From Corallococcus sp. AS-1-6 (GTDB lineage Bacteria; Myxococcota; Myxococcia; Myxococcales; Myxococcaceae), in NCBI RefSeq assembly GCF_020037015.1, contig NZ_JAIQDE010000018.1, forward strand, positions 117,055 through 181,054: a DNA stretch of 64,000 nt, read 5' to 3'. Made by a program: the position numbers and the translations under genes. Of this stretch, positions 11,513 to 20,030 are shown in pieces. The notes under the pieces were generated by a model. It had not been told where the DNA came from and did no database searches. It was given only the letters and a program-made list of their open reading frames with translations. How positions within the stretch are numbered: the stretch's first letter is position 1; every line of letters begins with the position of its first letter.

Positions 11513-13075
11513 ATGGACCTGAAGCGCAAGCTGTCCCGACTCACCAGCGCGGGCCCCGGCAGTCAGGCCCGGGCGCCCGTGAACACCGTGGCGGTGGCTC
11601 CGGCGGTGGAGACACCCGCGGTGGATGCGCCGGAGGTGGCTCGGATTCCGCCGGTGGAAGAGGCGGGGACGACCACCCTCGCGGAGGTGCTGGTCCAGGC
11701 GCTGCGCAAGCGCATGTCGATGGACGGGGAGGGGGAGCCTGCCCTCGATGAGCCTCCTCCGCAGGACGATTCCTCCCAGGAGGCCCGGCACGCGGACGGC
11801 CTCGTGGACCTGCGCGAAGAGGCGCGCCGTCGGTTCGCGGCGAAGCGCGGCGGCGCTGTGGACGGCCCCGCGGATCCGCGGGTTGAAACCCTGCGCCAGA
11901 TGCTGTCGTTCTGGGCGGAGCGTCAGGGCACGGCGTCCGCTCGGAAGGCGGTGGCGCCGGTCCCCGAGCCGCGCGCATTACCGGTGGAGGCGCGGTCGAC
12001 GCCGCACGGCACGGTGCACGTGGCCGAGCAGGTGTATGCGCCAGACCACCGTCACGGCATGGCGCCGGTGGCGGCGGCGCTCGACGTGGACGCGCGGCTG
12101 GTGGCGGGGCTGGCGCTGCATCCGGAGCTGGAGTCGGTGGACTTCACGCGGATGCTGATGCTGGACACGGAGACGACGGGGCTCGCGGGCGGCACGGGCA
12201 CGGTGCCGTTCCTGGTGGGCCTGGGCTGGTTCGAAGGCCGCTCGATGCGCGTGCAGCAGCTCTTCCTGCGGCGCATGGGAGAAGAGGCGCCCCTGCTGCG
12301 CCTGCTGGCCGAGCGCATGGCGTCGTCGTCCTGCCTCGTGACGTACAACGGCAAGAGCTTCGACTGGCCGCTCTTGCGCACGCGCTTCGTGCTCAACCGG
12401 GTGCCGGTGCCCAAGGAGCTGCCGCACCTGGACCTGCTGCACTGCGCGCGGCGCGTCTTCAAGCACCGGGGCGAGGGCGCGAGGCTGGTGCACCTGGAGT
12501 CGAAGGTGCTGGGGCATCACCGGGTGGGGGACGTGGACGGCTCGCTGATCCCGGAGCTGTACTTCCGCTTCCTGCGAGGCACGGACGGCTCGGAGCTGGT
12601 GCCGGTGCTGGAGCACAACCAGAAGGACCTGCTGCTGCTGGCGGCGCTGATGGGCGACCTGGTGCGCCGCTTCCAGTCGGAAGGCACGGAGCGGCAGGAC
12701 CCCCGGGATCTGCTGGGCTTCGCGCAGGTGGCGGAGAGGGCAGGGGACGCGGCGCGGGCGCTGACCTTCGCGAAGGCCGCGGCGGAGAGCGGAGGCCCGG
12801 TGGGAATCGAAGCGCTGGTGTTGGCCTCGCGCCTGTGCCGCCGCTCGGGGGACTGCGAGGCGGCGGTGGCGCACCTGCAGCGGGCGCTGACGTTCGCGAA
12901 GCCCGGGCAGGGCGCGGTCCTGCACCTGTCCCTGACGAAGCTCTACGAGCACTCCCTCAAGGACCTGCCCCGGGCCCTGTACCACGCCAGGCTCGCCGCC
13001 CCCGTGGAGCTGCCCGACGAACACCGGCTCCGCCTGGAGCGCCTGGAGCGGCGGCTGTCGCGTCAGGGCGTCTGA
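11513..13075 (+). CDS. mrfB: MrfB/YprB-type DEDDh exonuclease with TPR-like C-terminus
   Basis: A 520-residue protein. Residues 1-170 are Pro/Ala-rich and probably disordered. Residues about 210-385 are an RNase H-like 3'-5' exonuclease: the DxE of motif I in LDTETTG (about 217-223), a central NGKSFDWPLL motif (about 280) and a C-terminal HNQKDL (about 368) supplying His and Asp of the DEDDh set. The last 130 residues contain TPR-like helical repeats. This matches YprB/MrfB, the nuclease partner of MrfA. A GAGGAG Shine-Dalgarno lies 13 bp before the ATG and just after the mrfA stop, so both are one operon. The 3' end overlaps a convergent lipoprotein gene by 13 bp. Confidence 0.9.
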   Translation: MDLKRKLSRLTSAGPGSQARAPVNTVAVAPAVETPAVDAPEVARIPPVEEAGTTTLAEVLVQALRKRMSMDGEGEPALDEPPPQDDSSQEARHADGLVDLREEARRRFAAKRGGAVDGPADPRVETLRQMLSFWAERQGTASARKAVAPVPEPRALPVEARSTPHGTVHVAEQVYAPDHRHGMAPVAAALDVDARLVAGLALHPELESVDFTRMLMLDTETTGLAGGTGTVPFLVGLGWFEGRSMRVQQLFLRRMGEEAPLLRLLAERMASSSCLVTYNGKSFDWPLLRTRFVLNRVPVPKELPHLDLLHCARRVFKHRGEGARLVHLESKVLGHHRVGDVDGSLIPELYFRFLRGTDGSELVPVLEHNQKDLLLLAALMGDLVRRFQSEGTERQDPRDLLGFAQVAERAGDAARALTFAKAAAESGGPVGIEALVLASRLCRRSGDCEAAVAHLQRALTFAKPGQGAVLHLSLTKLYEHSLKDLPRALYHARLAAPVELPDEHRLRLERLERRLSRQGV

Positions 13076-13629
13076 GCGTCAGGGGCAGCGCCAGCATCCA
13101 ACGCTCCGTCCAGGAAGGGCAGGGGACGCGGATGCGCCGGGTCGAAGGTGGGTGAGACACCCGGCGCGGCTTTCTCCAGGACACCGCCATCCCCTGAGGG
13201 CAGGTACGGCTCCATTCCATCCAGGACACGGCGGAGAATTCGGCCATCACGGCTGATGGCATACCGGACCCCTGAGTCGAGCCCCGGCTGGTTTCCGCCG
13301 CATGCCAACGGGTCCACATCGATGCGAACGAAGACGATGTCGTCACGCTGGATGACCCTGAAGACATGAGCGGTGCGCCGTTCGATGCACCGCAGGTCAG
13401 ACCGGTCCGGAGGCAGAGCGTCATCCGCCGCCAGGGTCAGGGCGCGGAGCACGGCTCCATCCAGCACGACGGGCTGCCCGGATGTGCCGACCTGGATCGG
13501 CGCCTGTTCGAAGAACTGCGGGAATGAAATCGAACGGTCATCCTCTACCGGAGCAGCGCCGGCCACGAACCCACGCGCACACCCGGCGGCGGCGACTCCC
13601 AGCAGAAACAACGACGCGCGTCGCTTCAT
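13063..13629 (-). CDS. Predicted lipoprotein of unknown function
   Basis: A 188-residue protein from the ATG at 13629; the longer frame upstream runs into the neighbouring gene. The N-terminus has two Arg, a hydrophobic core and a lipobox ending at Cys17 (context AAAGCARG), so it should be a lipoprotein. The mature part contains several D/R-rich beta-like segments and two to three further cysteines that may form disulfides, and ends in a Pro/Asp/Ala-rich tail. No known domain is recognised. It is the last gene of a three-gene minus-strand group (membrane-fusion protein, JAMM-like lipoprotein, this gene), 34 bp after the previous stop. The 3' end overlaps mrfB by 13 bp in convergent orientation. 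Confidence 0.78.
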   Translation of the reverse strand: MKRRASLFLLGVAAAGCARGFVAGAAPVEDDRSISFPQFFEQAPIQVGTSGQPVVLDGAVLRALTLAADDALPPDRSDLRCIERRTAHVFRVIQRDDIVFVRIDVDPLACGGNQPGLDSGVRYAISRDGRILRRVLDGMEPYLPSGDGGVLEKAAPGVSPTFDPAHPRPLPFLDGALDAGAAPDAQTP

Positions 13630-13663
13630 CTTCCGCGCTCCTCCATGGCGAAGACCCATGTCC

Positions 13664-14392
13664 TTACTCGCGTACGATGCGATAGCGCGTGCTGTCGAGC
13701 CACTCCACCCGGCCGATGATCTGTCGTCCCCAGCCGTCGTCGCCCCGCAGCCACCGCAACAACTCGCCGGTCGCGGGGATGTATTGGAAGAACCCGTCAC
13801 ACGGAGGGTGCTCCAGGCTATCGGAGAGGGAGAAGAAGGCGACGATGGAGAGTGGAACCTCCCCCGCGTACGTCTTCACCGTCACACCATGTTCGATCGC
13901 CATGTCGACGATGAACCGGATGTCGCGGTCCGACAACACGTTGTCGTAGGGGTGGTTGTGGAGGACGAAGACGTAGCCCAGGCTGTTCGGGGCATAGCGC
14001 ACGTCGTCCACGCTCGACGGGAGGCTGCAAGTGCGCTTCTGGGGATCATCATGCAACGCTCCCGCCGCGAGCATGCTCATCTCGTACTTCCGGTCAGGCG
14101 TGTAATACAGCCAGGCGCAGTACTCGCGTGAGAGGCGCCAACGCAGTTGGAAGTTCTGCCCGGCCGGCCTGCCCGCGGTGGCTTGCGGCTTGCCCAGGAT
14201 GAGAGGACACGCGGCCTGCAGGGCATCCGAGAACGAATCGAATGGGCCGAAGCCGGGCATGGGCCCCGGGATGCTCACAAGCGGATCCCCGCTGGAGCCC
14301 TGAACGACCCCAGGGATGGGACGCGAGCCTCCACAGCCCAGCACCAAGGCTGGGAGGAGCCCGACAAGGCCCGCCTCACGGCAGCGCATCAC
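13664..14392 (-). CDS. Lipoprotein with a JAMM/JAB-like metalloprotease motif
   Basis: A 242-residue predicted lipoprotein (lipobox LVLGC, Cys20). Residues 145-157 read H-N-H-P, then six residues later S-x-x-D, the zinc-binding signature of JAB/MPN (JAMM) metalloproteases and RadC-like proteins. A Glu at residue 104 sits where the catalytic Glu of the fold is expected, about 40 residues upstream. The spacing between the second His and the Ser is one residue shorter than in RadC. If the site is real this would be a lipid-anchored peptidase in the periplasm or outer membrane, an unusual location for the family. It overlaps the upstream membrane-fusion gene by 17 bp and precedes another lipoprotein gene. 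The domain call is motif-based and unverified. Confidence 0.75.
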   Translation of the reverse strand: MMRCREAGLVGLLPALVLGCGGSRPIPGVVQGSSGDPLVSIPGPMPGFGPFDSFSDALQAACPLILGKPQATAGRPAGQNFQLRWRLSREYCAWLYYTPDRKYEMSMLAAGALHDDPQKRTCSLPSSVDDVRYAPNSLGYVFVLHNHPYDNVLSDRDIRFIVDMAIEHGVTVKTYAGEVPLSIVAFFSLSDSLEHPPCDGFFQYIPATGELLRWLRGDDGWGRQIIGRVEWLDSTRYRIVRE

Positions 14393-15146
14393 GCAGGCCC
14401 GGGAACCACGACACGAGCAGCCGCTGCGTTCCCAGCTTCACCTGCCCCCGGCCCCACTCGCCGTCCTGGTAGACGCGCGTCTTGCCGTCGCGCTCGTAGG
14501 TCCGGTCCGGCACGTGCGAGCGGACCAGCACCGCGCCCTTCGGGTACGCCCCGTCTCGCCCCTGCGCCTTCGCGAACTGGAGCGACGCCTCCGGGCCTTC
14601 CACCTGCTCGATGACCGCGTCCAGCGGGTGGGGCATGCCCGGCATCTGGAACTCCAACGTCATCCCCGGCGCCAGCTCCGACCGGAAGTCCTCCGGGAAC
14701 AGCGCGTAGAGCGACGGCATCACGTCCCGGTTCATCAACGCCACCACCGGCTGCCCCGCCTCCACCTGGGCCCCCTTCCTCACCGCCACGCGGCCGACCT
14801 TCGCCTCCAGCGGCGCTACCACCTGCGCCTCCCCGGACGCCGTCTCCAGCCGCGCCACCACCTGCCCGGCCTTGACCGGCTCGGTCAGCCCCACGTCCAC
14901 CGACATCACTCGCCCCGCGGCCGGGGCAGGGACGTCCACCCACTCGCCCAGATGGAGCAGCACCGGGCCTCGCGCCGTGCGCTCCACCCGCACCATCCCC
15001 GCGAGCATCCCCAGCGTCACCACCGCCCCCACCGCGCTCCAGGTCCACGCCCGCCGTGAGAAACGGGAGGCCGCCTTGGGAGTGGAGGGGACAGCCGTGG
15101 GAGGGGACTCGGGCCGTGGATCCATGCTCGGAACAGGATGATCCAT
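14376..15146 (-). CDS. HlyD/biotinyl-lipoyl-type membrane-fusion protein
   Basis: A 256-residue protein with a cytoplasmic Pro/Ser-rich N-terminus, one transmembrane helix at about 35-55, and a periplasmic domain. Residues about 70-135 contain two half-motifs of the biotinyl/lipoyl barrel, each with a V-x-x-G-Q-V/P-V-V-A signature, typical of HlyD/EmrA membrane-fusion proteins that bridge an inner-membrane exporter and an outer-membrane channel. The coiled-coil hairpin usually between the half-motifs is nearly absent, so this is a short form. No transporter or TolC gene is adjacent; the downstream partners are two lipoproteins, which suggests an export or envelope-assembly function. The exact role is unknown. 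Confidence 0.8.
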   Translation of the reverse strand: MDHPVPSMDPRPESPPTAVPSTPKAASRFSRRAWTWSAVGAVVTLGMLAGMVRVERTARGPVLLHLGEWVDVPAPAAGRVMSVDVGLTEPVKAGQVVARLETASGEAQVVAPLEAKVGRVAVRKGAQVEAGQPVVALMNRDVMPSLYALFPEDFRSELAPGMTLEFQMPGMPHPLDAVIEQVEGPEASLQFAKAQGRDGAYPKGAVLVRSHVPDRTYERDGKTRVYQDGEWGRGQVKLGTQRLLVSWFPGLRDALP

Positions 15147-15304
15147 CCCGGCCTCGCCACGCCAGGACTGGTTGGAACGCGGGATTCACCGCCAGGCCCT
15201 CAACCGGATCCCCGAAACTTGACGGACCCGCACGCCTGCTCGCCCTACAGGGCTGTATCCCTGCATCGTCCCGGGGCGCCTTGTGCCATGCTGCGTGGCG
15301 TCTC

Positions 15305-16621
15305 GTGGATTCCACCTTCCTCAAATTCGGGTCCCTGGTCCTCGCAGGACTCCTCGCCCCGGGCGCGTTCGCGGCTGAAACCACCCGCGAGGAACAGGTG
15401 CGCGCGGAGCTGGAACGCCAACTGCGCGACATGGTCCCCGAGTCGCCCTCCGAAGTGCAGGTGCTCTTCGCGGGCTTCAAGCCGGAGGACGGCTACCGGC
15501 TCGTGGAGACCGACTTCCTCCTGGATGGCGAGCCGCTCGCCGTCCCGTCGCTGGAGGAGCTCAACGCGCCCGGCGTCCACCGGCTCGCGAACCTGAAGGT
15601 CGAACCCGGCGAGCACACCCTCGTCTCGCGCGTCACGTACACCAACGGCTCCTGGAGCCTGTTCAGCGAGACCAACGGCTTCCTCTGGAAGATCACCGCC
15701 TCCGTCGGCTTCCAGACCCAGCGCGGCCTGCGCGTCGTGGTGAAGGCGTCCCCCAGCGTCGTGCCCAACGCGCCGGATCCGCGCCTCAAGCTCAAGCTCT
15801 CCCACGCCGTCACCGCGGAGATGATCCAGCCGCTGAAGGACGAGCCCGCCGTCGTCACCGCGCCGCCGCTCGTGAAGCCCGCGCCCGTGGACGCCGGCGC
15901 CCCGGTGAAGGTCGCGCAGCCCACGCCGCCGCCGGACGCGGGCGTGAAGCCCACGACGACCGTGGTCTCCGTGACGCCGCCCGTGGAGCGCCCCCTGGTG
16001 GCCCCCAGCCGCCTGCGCCTCCAGGTGACGTCGAAGAAGCCCACCTCCGCCGTCGCCTTCGTGCGCGGCGCGGGCGAGCCCCTGAAGCTCACCGTGCCCG
16101 GCAAGAAGCCGCAGGACGTGGCCCTGTCCGCGGGCGCGTACACCGTGGACCTCATCGCCGAGGGCTTCCTCGCGCAGACGCGCCAGGTGGAGCTGGCCGC
16201 CGGGGCGGACACGTCGCTCGCCTTCGCGCTGGTGCCCGCGCCCAAGGCCGCCAAGGCCGCCAAGGTGCAGGAGGGCCGCATCGAGCTGCCCCAGCCCCTC
16301 AGCTTCGACGAGAAGAAGCCCGTGCCCGCCAAGGCCTCGCTCGCGGGCCTGGACCTGGCGGTGGACCTGCTCGTGCGCGACCCGAAGGCGCGCCTGCGCG
16401 TCGAGGGCCACACCGACTCGCGCGAGGTCCCCGAGCCCGCGCGCCAGAGCCTCTCCGACGCCCGCGCCCGCGCCGTGGCGGACATGCTGATCCGCGCCGG
16501 CGTGGCCCCGTCCCGCGTGGAGGCCGTGGGCCTGGGGGACCGCAACCCCAAGGCCCCCAACCTGATTCCCCGTGGCCGCGAGCTCAACCGGCGCGTGGAG
16601 CTGGTGCTGCTGCGCCCCTGA
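15305..16621 (+). CDS. OmpA-family protein with PEGA-like domain
   Basis: A 438-residue secreted protein. I prefer the GTG at 15305 because it gives a clean signal peptide (hydrophobic core, cleavage near AFA-AET at about 23); an in-frame TTG at 15281 is also possible. Residues 25-150 are an unrecognised beta-rich domain, 160-215 a Pro/Val/Thr-rich linker, about 220-305 a PEGA-like carbohydrate/peptidoglycan-associated repeat, and 310-438 an OmpA C-terminal domain with the VEGHTDS motif, an S-x-x-R-A-x-A-V segment and a closing N-R-R-V-E-L. That domain binds diaminopimelate in peptidoglycan, so the protein probably links the cell wall to other envelope parts. It is divergent from the membrane-fusion gene across 158 bp. 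Confidence 0.86.
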   Translation: MDSTFLKFGSLVLAGLLAPGAFAAETTREEQVRAELERQLRDMVPESPSEVQVLFAGFKPEDGYRLVETDFLLDGEPLAVPSLEELNAPGVHRLANLKVEPGEHTLVSRVTYTNGSWSLFSETNGFLWKITASVGFQTQRGLRVVVKASPSVVPNAPDPRLKLKLSHAVTAEMIQPLKDEPAVVTAPPLVKPAPVDAGAPVKVAQPTPPPDAGVKPTTTVVSVTPPVERPLVAPSRLRLQVTSKKPTSAVAFVRGAGEPLKLTVPGKKPQDVALSAGAYTVDLIAEGFLAQTRQVELAAGADTSLAFALVPAPKAAKAAKVQEGRIELPQPLSFDEKKPVPAKASLAGLDLAVDLLVRDPKARLRVEGHTDSREVPEPARQSLSDARARAVADMLIRAGVAPSRVEAVGLGDRNPKAPNLIPRGRELNRRVELVLLRP

Positions 16622-16624
16622 GCC

Positions 16625-16653
16625 TTGAGGTTGCCGGAGGGCTCCTCTAGCGT
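16625..16653 (+). promoter_or_regulatory. Candidate sigma70-type promoter for the WGR/STM4015-like gene
   Basis: TTGAGG (16625-16630), a 17-bp spacer, then TAGCGT (16648-16653), 30 bp before the ATG at 16684. The -35 and spacing are good; the -10 is of the TAG-n-n-T form seen upstream of several genes here. It would drive the STM4015-like and STM4014-like genes. Confidence 0.45.
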
Positions 16654-16683
16654 CCCGGGCGTTCTTCGCCAAAGGGACACGCG

Positions 16684-18030
16684 ATGCCTCGCTTCGAGTT
16701 CACGGAAGGCAGCTCCAGCAAGTTCTGGGAGATCACCCTGGAGGGCACCACGCTGACCAAGCGCTGGGGCCGCATCGGCACCGACGGCCAGGAGAAGGTC
16801 GAGGAGTTCGACTCCAAGGCGGAGGCGAAGAAGGCCTACGACTCGCAGATCCGCGAAAAGGAAGGCAAGGGCTACACGCGCGTCGAGGCCGGGGAGGGTG
16901 ACGACGGCGGGGAGGCCACCGCCGAGTCCGCCGTCAACCCGGACCTGGAGGCCGCCATCCTCGCGAAGCCCGACGACGTGAAGGGCTACCTCGCGTACGC
17001 CGAATGGCTCAAGGGCGAGGGAGACCCGCGCGCCGAGCTGATCCTCCTCCAGCACTCCGCGCTGGAGGCGCCCGCGGCCACGCGCAAGAAGGTGGCGACG
17101 CTCATCGAGGCCCACGCCAACGAGCTGCTGGGCGAGTCGCTGGCGGAGGCCGTCTCCGACGAGACCCTCAAGCTGGAGTGGCACCTGGGCTTCATCCGCG
17201 AAGCCCGCCTGGGCCAGGTGGACTACGACTCCACGGCGGACATCCCGGACCTGCTCGCCGAGTTGCTGGCCCACCCGTCCGCGCGGTTCCTGAGCCGGCT
17301 GACGCTCGGCATGGCCAGCTTCGATGGCGAGAACGACTACGACGAGGCGCTGGCGGTGCTCGCGAAGGCGAAGCCCGCCCCGCCGCTGCGCTCGCTGTTC
17401 ATCGGCGACTTCGAGTTCCCGGACGAGACGGAGATCTCCTGGACGCAGGTGGGCGACCTCAAGGCGCTCTATAAGGCCTACCCCCAGCTCCAGGAGCTGC
17501 GCGTGCGCGGCGGTGAGATCGGGTTCGGGAAGATCGACCTGCCGGAGCTGCGCTCGTTCACCGTGGAGACCGGTGGCCTCCACCAGGGCGCGGTGAAGGA
17601 GATCGTGAAGGCGAAGTGGCCGAAGCTGGAGTCGCTGGAGATCTGGTTCGGCCAGGAGAACTACGGCGCGAGCGGCGGCGTGAAGGACCTCCAGCCGCTG
17701 CTCGACGCGGAGGGCGTGCCGGCGCTGCGCAAGCTGGGGCTGCGCAACGCGGAGTTCACGGACGAGCTGTGCGCGGCGCTGCCCAGGTCGAAGATCCTCG
17801 CTCAAATCGAAGCGCTGGATCTGTCCATGGGCACGATGTCCGACGCGGGCGCGGACACGCTGGCCCAGAACGCCAAGGCGTTCGCGCACCTCAAGACGCT
17901 GGACGTCACCCAGAACTTCCTCACGAAGGCGGGCCAGAAGACCGTGGCCACCGTCGCGAAGTCCGTGGCGAGCGGCAACCAGCGCACGCCCTACGACGAA
18001 GAGTCGCGCTACGCCGCCGTGGGCGAGTAG
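16684..18030 (+). CDS. WGR domain - TIGR02996 - STM4015-like leucine-rich-repeat protein
   Basis: A 448-residue protein with three parts. Residues 1-75 are a WGR domain (TKRWGRIG motif at about 25-32), a fold known from PARPs and other nucleic-acid-linked proteins. Residues about 82-127 are a TIGR02996 repeat-companion domain (YAEWLKGEGDPRAELI motif). Residues about 195-440 are leucine-rich repeats resembling the STM4015 family, including an ISWTQxGDL segment, VETGGL and ALDLSMGTMSD. STM4015 proteins accompany STM4011-4014, and all four partners follow directly here: STM4014-like 9 bp downstream and the rest convergent. The WGR and TIGR02996 modules at the front look like a fusion onto the STM4015 core. 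Function unknown; recognition or regulation is my inference. Confidence 0.85.
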   Translation: MPRFEFTEGSSSKFWEITLEGTTLTKRWGRIGTDGQEKVEEFDSKAEAKKAYDSQIREKEGKGYTRVEAGEGDDGGEATAESAVNPDLEAAILAKPDDVKGYLAYAEWLKGEGDPRAELILLQHSALEAPAATRKKVATLIEAHANELLGESLAEAVSDETLKLEWHLGFIREARLGQVDYDSTADIPDLLAELLAHPSARFLSRLTLGMASFDGENDYDEALAVLAKAKPAPPLRSLFIGDFEFPDETEISWTQVGDLKALYKAYPQLQELRVRGGEIGFGKIDLPELRSFTVETGGLHQGAVKEIVKAKWPKLESLEIWFGQENYGASGGVKDLQPLLDAEGVPALRKLGLRNAEFTDELCAALPRSKILAQIEALDLSMGTMSDAGADTLAQNAKAFAHLKTLDVTQNFLTKAGQKTVATVAKSVASGNQRTPYDEESRYAAVGE

Positions 18031-18039
18031 CCCGTCTCC

Positions 18040-19164
18040 ATGCCGCCGTTCCTGATCATCGGCAACCCCGGGAACCGGCGCGTCACGCTCTTCCAGGAGG
18101 CCCTGGTCCGCGCCGGGCTTCCTCCCGCGCACGTGGTGGCGTGGGAGACGGTGGCCCGGACGCCGGACGTCCTCCTGGAGCTGCCCGACACGGAGCGCCT
18201 GGTCCGCATCGACGCGGCGGGGGAGGACGCGGCGGTGGAGCGCCTGTTCCTCCAGCGCGGCTTCGCGGATGCAATCGCCGCCGGCTGCGACACCGTGACG
18301 CCCGAGCAGTTGGATGCCCTGCCGGAGGAACACGGCCGCGTGCTGTGCCCCCGGCAGCACCACCTGGGCTTCCTGCGCGTGCTGGAGGACCTGTCCGCCC
18401 GGTTCGCGCAGCGCCCCCGCTGGCGCGTGCTGTCCTCGCCCGGCGCCATCGCGGACCTGTTCGACAAGCGGACCACTTCGCGCCGGTACGCGGGCCTGGG
18501 CATCCCCGTGCCGCCGTTCCTGGACGTGGCCCCGGGCACGACACCTGAAGCCCTGCGCCACGCCCTGCGCGAGGCGGACTTCCGCGAGGCGTTCGTGAAG
18601 CTGTCCTGCGGCTCGTCCGCGTCGTGCCTCGCCGTGTACCGGCCGGGCAGGGGGCCAGGGTCGCTGCTCACCAGCCTGCACCGGAGCGCCACCGGCTGGT
18701 TCAACTCCCTCAAGGTGCGCCGCGTGACGGACGCGCGGGAGGTGGACGCGGTGCTGGCCTTCCTCCTGCGCGAAGGCTCACAGGTGGAGGAGTCCCGGCC
18801 GAAGGCGCGGCTGGGCGGGGACATGTTCGACTGCCGCGTCGTCACCATCAGCGGCGAGCCCGTCTTCACCGTGGTGCGCCAGAGCCGCCTGCCCATCACC
18901 AACCTGCACCTGGGCGGCTACCGGGGAGACCTGGATGCCTTTCATGCTGCGGTGCCGCCCGGCGAGCTGGAGGCCGCGCTGGAGAGCTGCCGCGCCGTGG
19001 CCCGCGCGCACGACTGCCTCCACGTGGGCATCGACCTGATGTTCGAGGACTTCTTCCACGGCCACCGCGTGCTGGAGGCGAACGCCTTCGGGGACCTGCT
19101 CCCCGGCCTCACGCGCGACGGCCTGTCCGTCTACGACTGGGAGATCCGCGAAGCGCTGCGCTGA
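18040..19164 (+). CDS. STM4014-family protein, ATP-grasp-like
   Basis: A 374-residue soluble protein resembling the STM4014 family. The N-terminus (IIGNPGNRR) is of nucleotide-fold type; the central part has AFVKLSCGSSA near residue 184, and the C-terminal part has VGIDLMFEDF (about 328) and VLEANAFGDLLPG (about 346), in the positions of ATP- and metal-binding strands of ATP-grasp ligases. Such enzymes join a carboxylate to an amine or thiol through an acyl-phosphate. It is 9 bp behind the WGR/STM4015-like gene and its last 34 bp overlap the convergent STM4011-like gene. Within the cassette it is the likely ligase or amide-forming enzyme (inference). Confidence 0.82.
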   Translation: MPPFLIIGNPGNRRVTLFQEALVRAGLPPAHVVAWETVARTPDVLLELPDTERLVRIDAAGEDAAVERLFLQRGFADAIAAGCDTVTPEQLDALPEEHGRVLCPRQHHLGFLRVLEDLSARFAQRPRWRVLSSPGAIADLFDKRTTSRRYAGLGIPVPPFLDVAPGTTPEALRHALREADFREAFVKLSCGSSASCLAVYRPGRGPGSLLTSLHRSATGWFNSLKVRRVTDAREVDAVLAFLLREGSQVEESRPKARLGGDMFDCRVVTISGEPVFTVVRQSRLPITNLHLGGYRGDLDAFHAAVPPGELEAALESCRAVARAHDCLHVGIDLMFEDFFHGHRVLEANAFGDLLPGLTRDGLSVYDWEIREALR

Positions 19165-20030
19165 GCGCCGCCCGTCCACAGCCGCGTCGCCGGCACGCGC
19201 TCCAGCAGCCCGGAGCCGAAGACGCGATCCAGCTCCAGGTACTCCAGGTGCACGTAGCCGATGTGACACCCGCACGTGTCCTTCGAGCACGGGCGCGGCT
19301 TCAACGCCGCGTCGAAGTCCGGCGCGTAGAGGTTGCCCAGCGGCTCCTTGATGAAGTGGCACCGGTACGCGGTGCCGTCACCGTCCACGGACAGCACGGA
19401 CTCGCCGCCACGGCAGGCCCGGCCCCGGCTGGGATGGCGCGTGTTGTTCACCGGGAAGAGCGGGTCGATGCGGGTGAAGCGCTCCACGTCCTCGGGCGTG
19501 TACGCCTCCAGGCCGTCCTTCACCGCGTTGATCCACAGGTACGTGTCCTCGGGGAGCTCGCGGCGCAGGGCCTCCGCCTCGTCCGCGAAGCGCCGGAAGC
19601 CCACCATGCCCGCGCTGTGCCGCACGCCGTGCTCCGACAACCGCTGGCACTGCGCGAGGAAGCGAGAGCGCTTCATCCACTCCGGATGGTACGTGGCCCA
19701 GATGCCCAGCTTCTCCGTGCGGCAGTCCGGGAGCCAGTCCAGCCGGCAGGACAGGTTCGTCTGCACCGCCGCGCGCTCCACGTGGGGCAGGTGCGTCAGC
19801 CTCGCGAGGGCCTGCTGGTACCAGGGCCAGATGAGCGCCTCGCCCCACGGCGTGAAGAACACGGACACGGTGTCCCGCGTGCGCGACTCCACCCACTGGA
19901 GGAACCGCGCCAGGTCCGCGCGGTCCTTCGTCAGCTCCTCCTCGCTCTGCTTCCACTTGCCGAAGGGGCAGTACTCGCAGCCGTAGTTGCAGCCGGAGAG
20001 CGGGCCCCGGTAGAGCACGGTGAGCTTCAT
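19131..20030 (-). CDS. STM4011-family radical SAM protein
   Basis: A 299-residue radical SAM enzyme. Cys14, Cys18 and Cys21 form the CxxxCxxC motif that holds the SAM-cleaving 4Fe-4S cluster. A second set of cysteines at the C-terminal side (in RACRGGE, YRCHF and PCSKDTCGC, about 213-265) resembles a SPASM/twitch auxiliary-cluster region, as in peptide-modifying radical SAM enzymes. The start ATG at 20030 overlaps the STM4012-like stop (ATGA), so the two are translationally coupled. The 3' end runs 34 bp into the convergent STM4014-like gene. The family is named after a Salmonella gene; to my knowledge its substrate is not established. Confidence 0.88.
   Translation of the reverse strand: MKLTVLYRGPLSGCNYGCEYCPFGKWKQSEEELTKDRADLARFLQWVESRTRDTVSVFFTPWGEALIWPWYQQALARLTHLPHVERAAVQTNLSCRLDWLPDCRTEKLGIWATYHPEWMKRSRFLAQCQRLSEHGVRHSAGMVGFRRFADEAEALRRELPEDTYLWINAVKDGLEAYTPEDVERFTRIDPLFPVNNTRHPSRGRACRGGESVLSVDGDGTAYRCHFIKEPLGNLYAPDFDAALKPRPCSKDTCGCHIGYVHLEYLELDRVFGSGLLERVPATRLWTGGAQRSASRISQS

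Noticed and set aside
15493..18681. Very long open frame on the minus strand (over 1,000 codons)
   Set aside because: It is antisense to the OmpA, WGR-LRR and STM4014-like genes, is Arg/Gly/Leu-rich with no domain, and arises from GC-rich codon bias.
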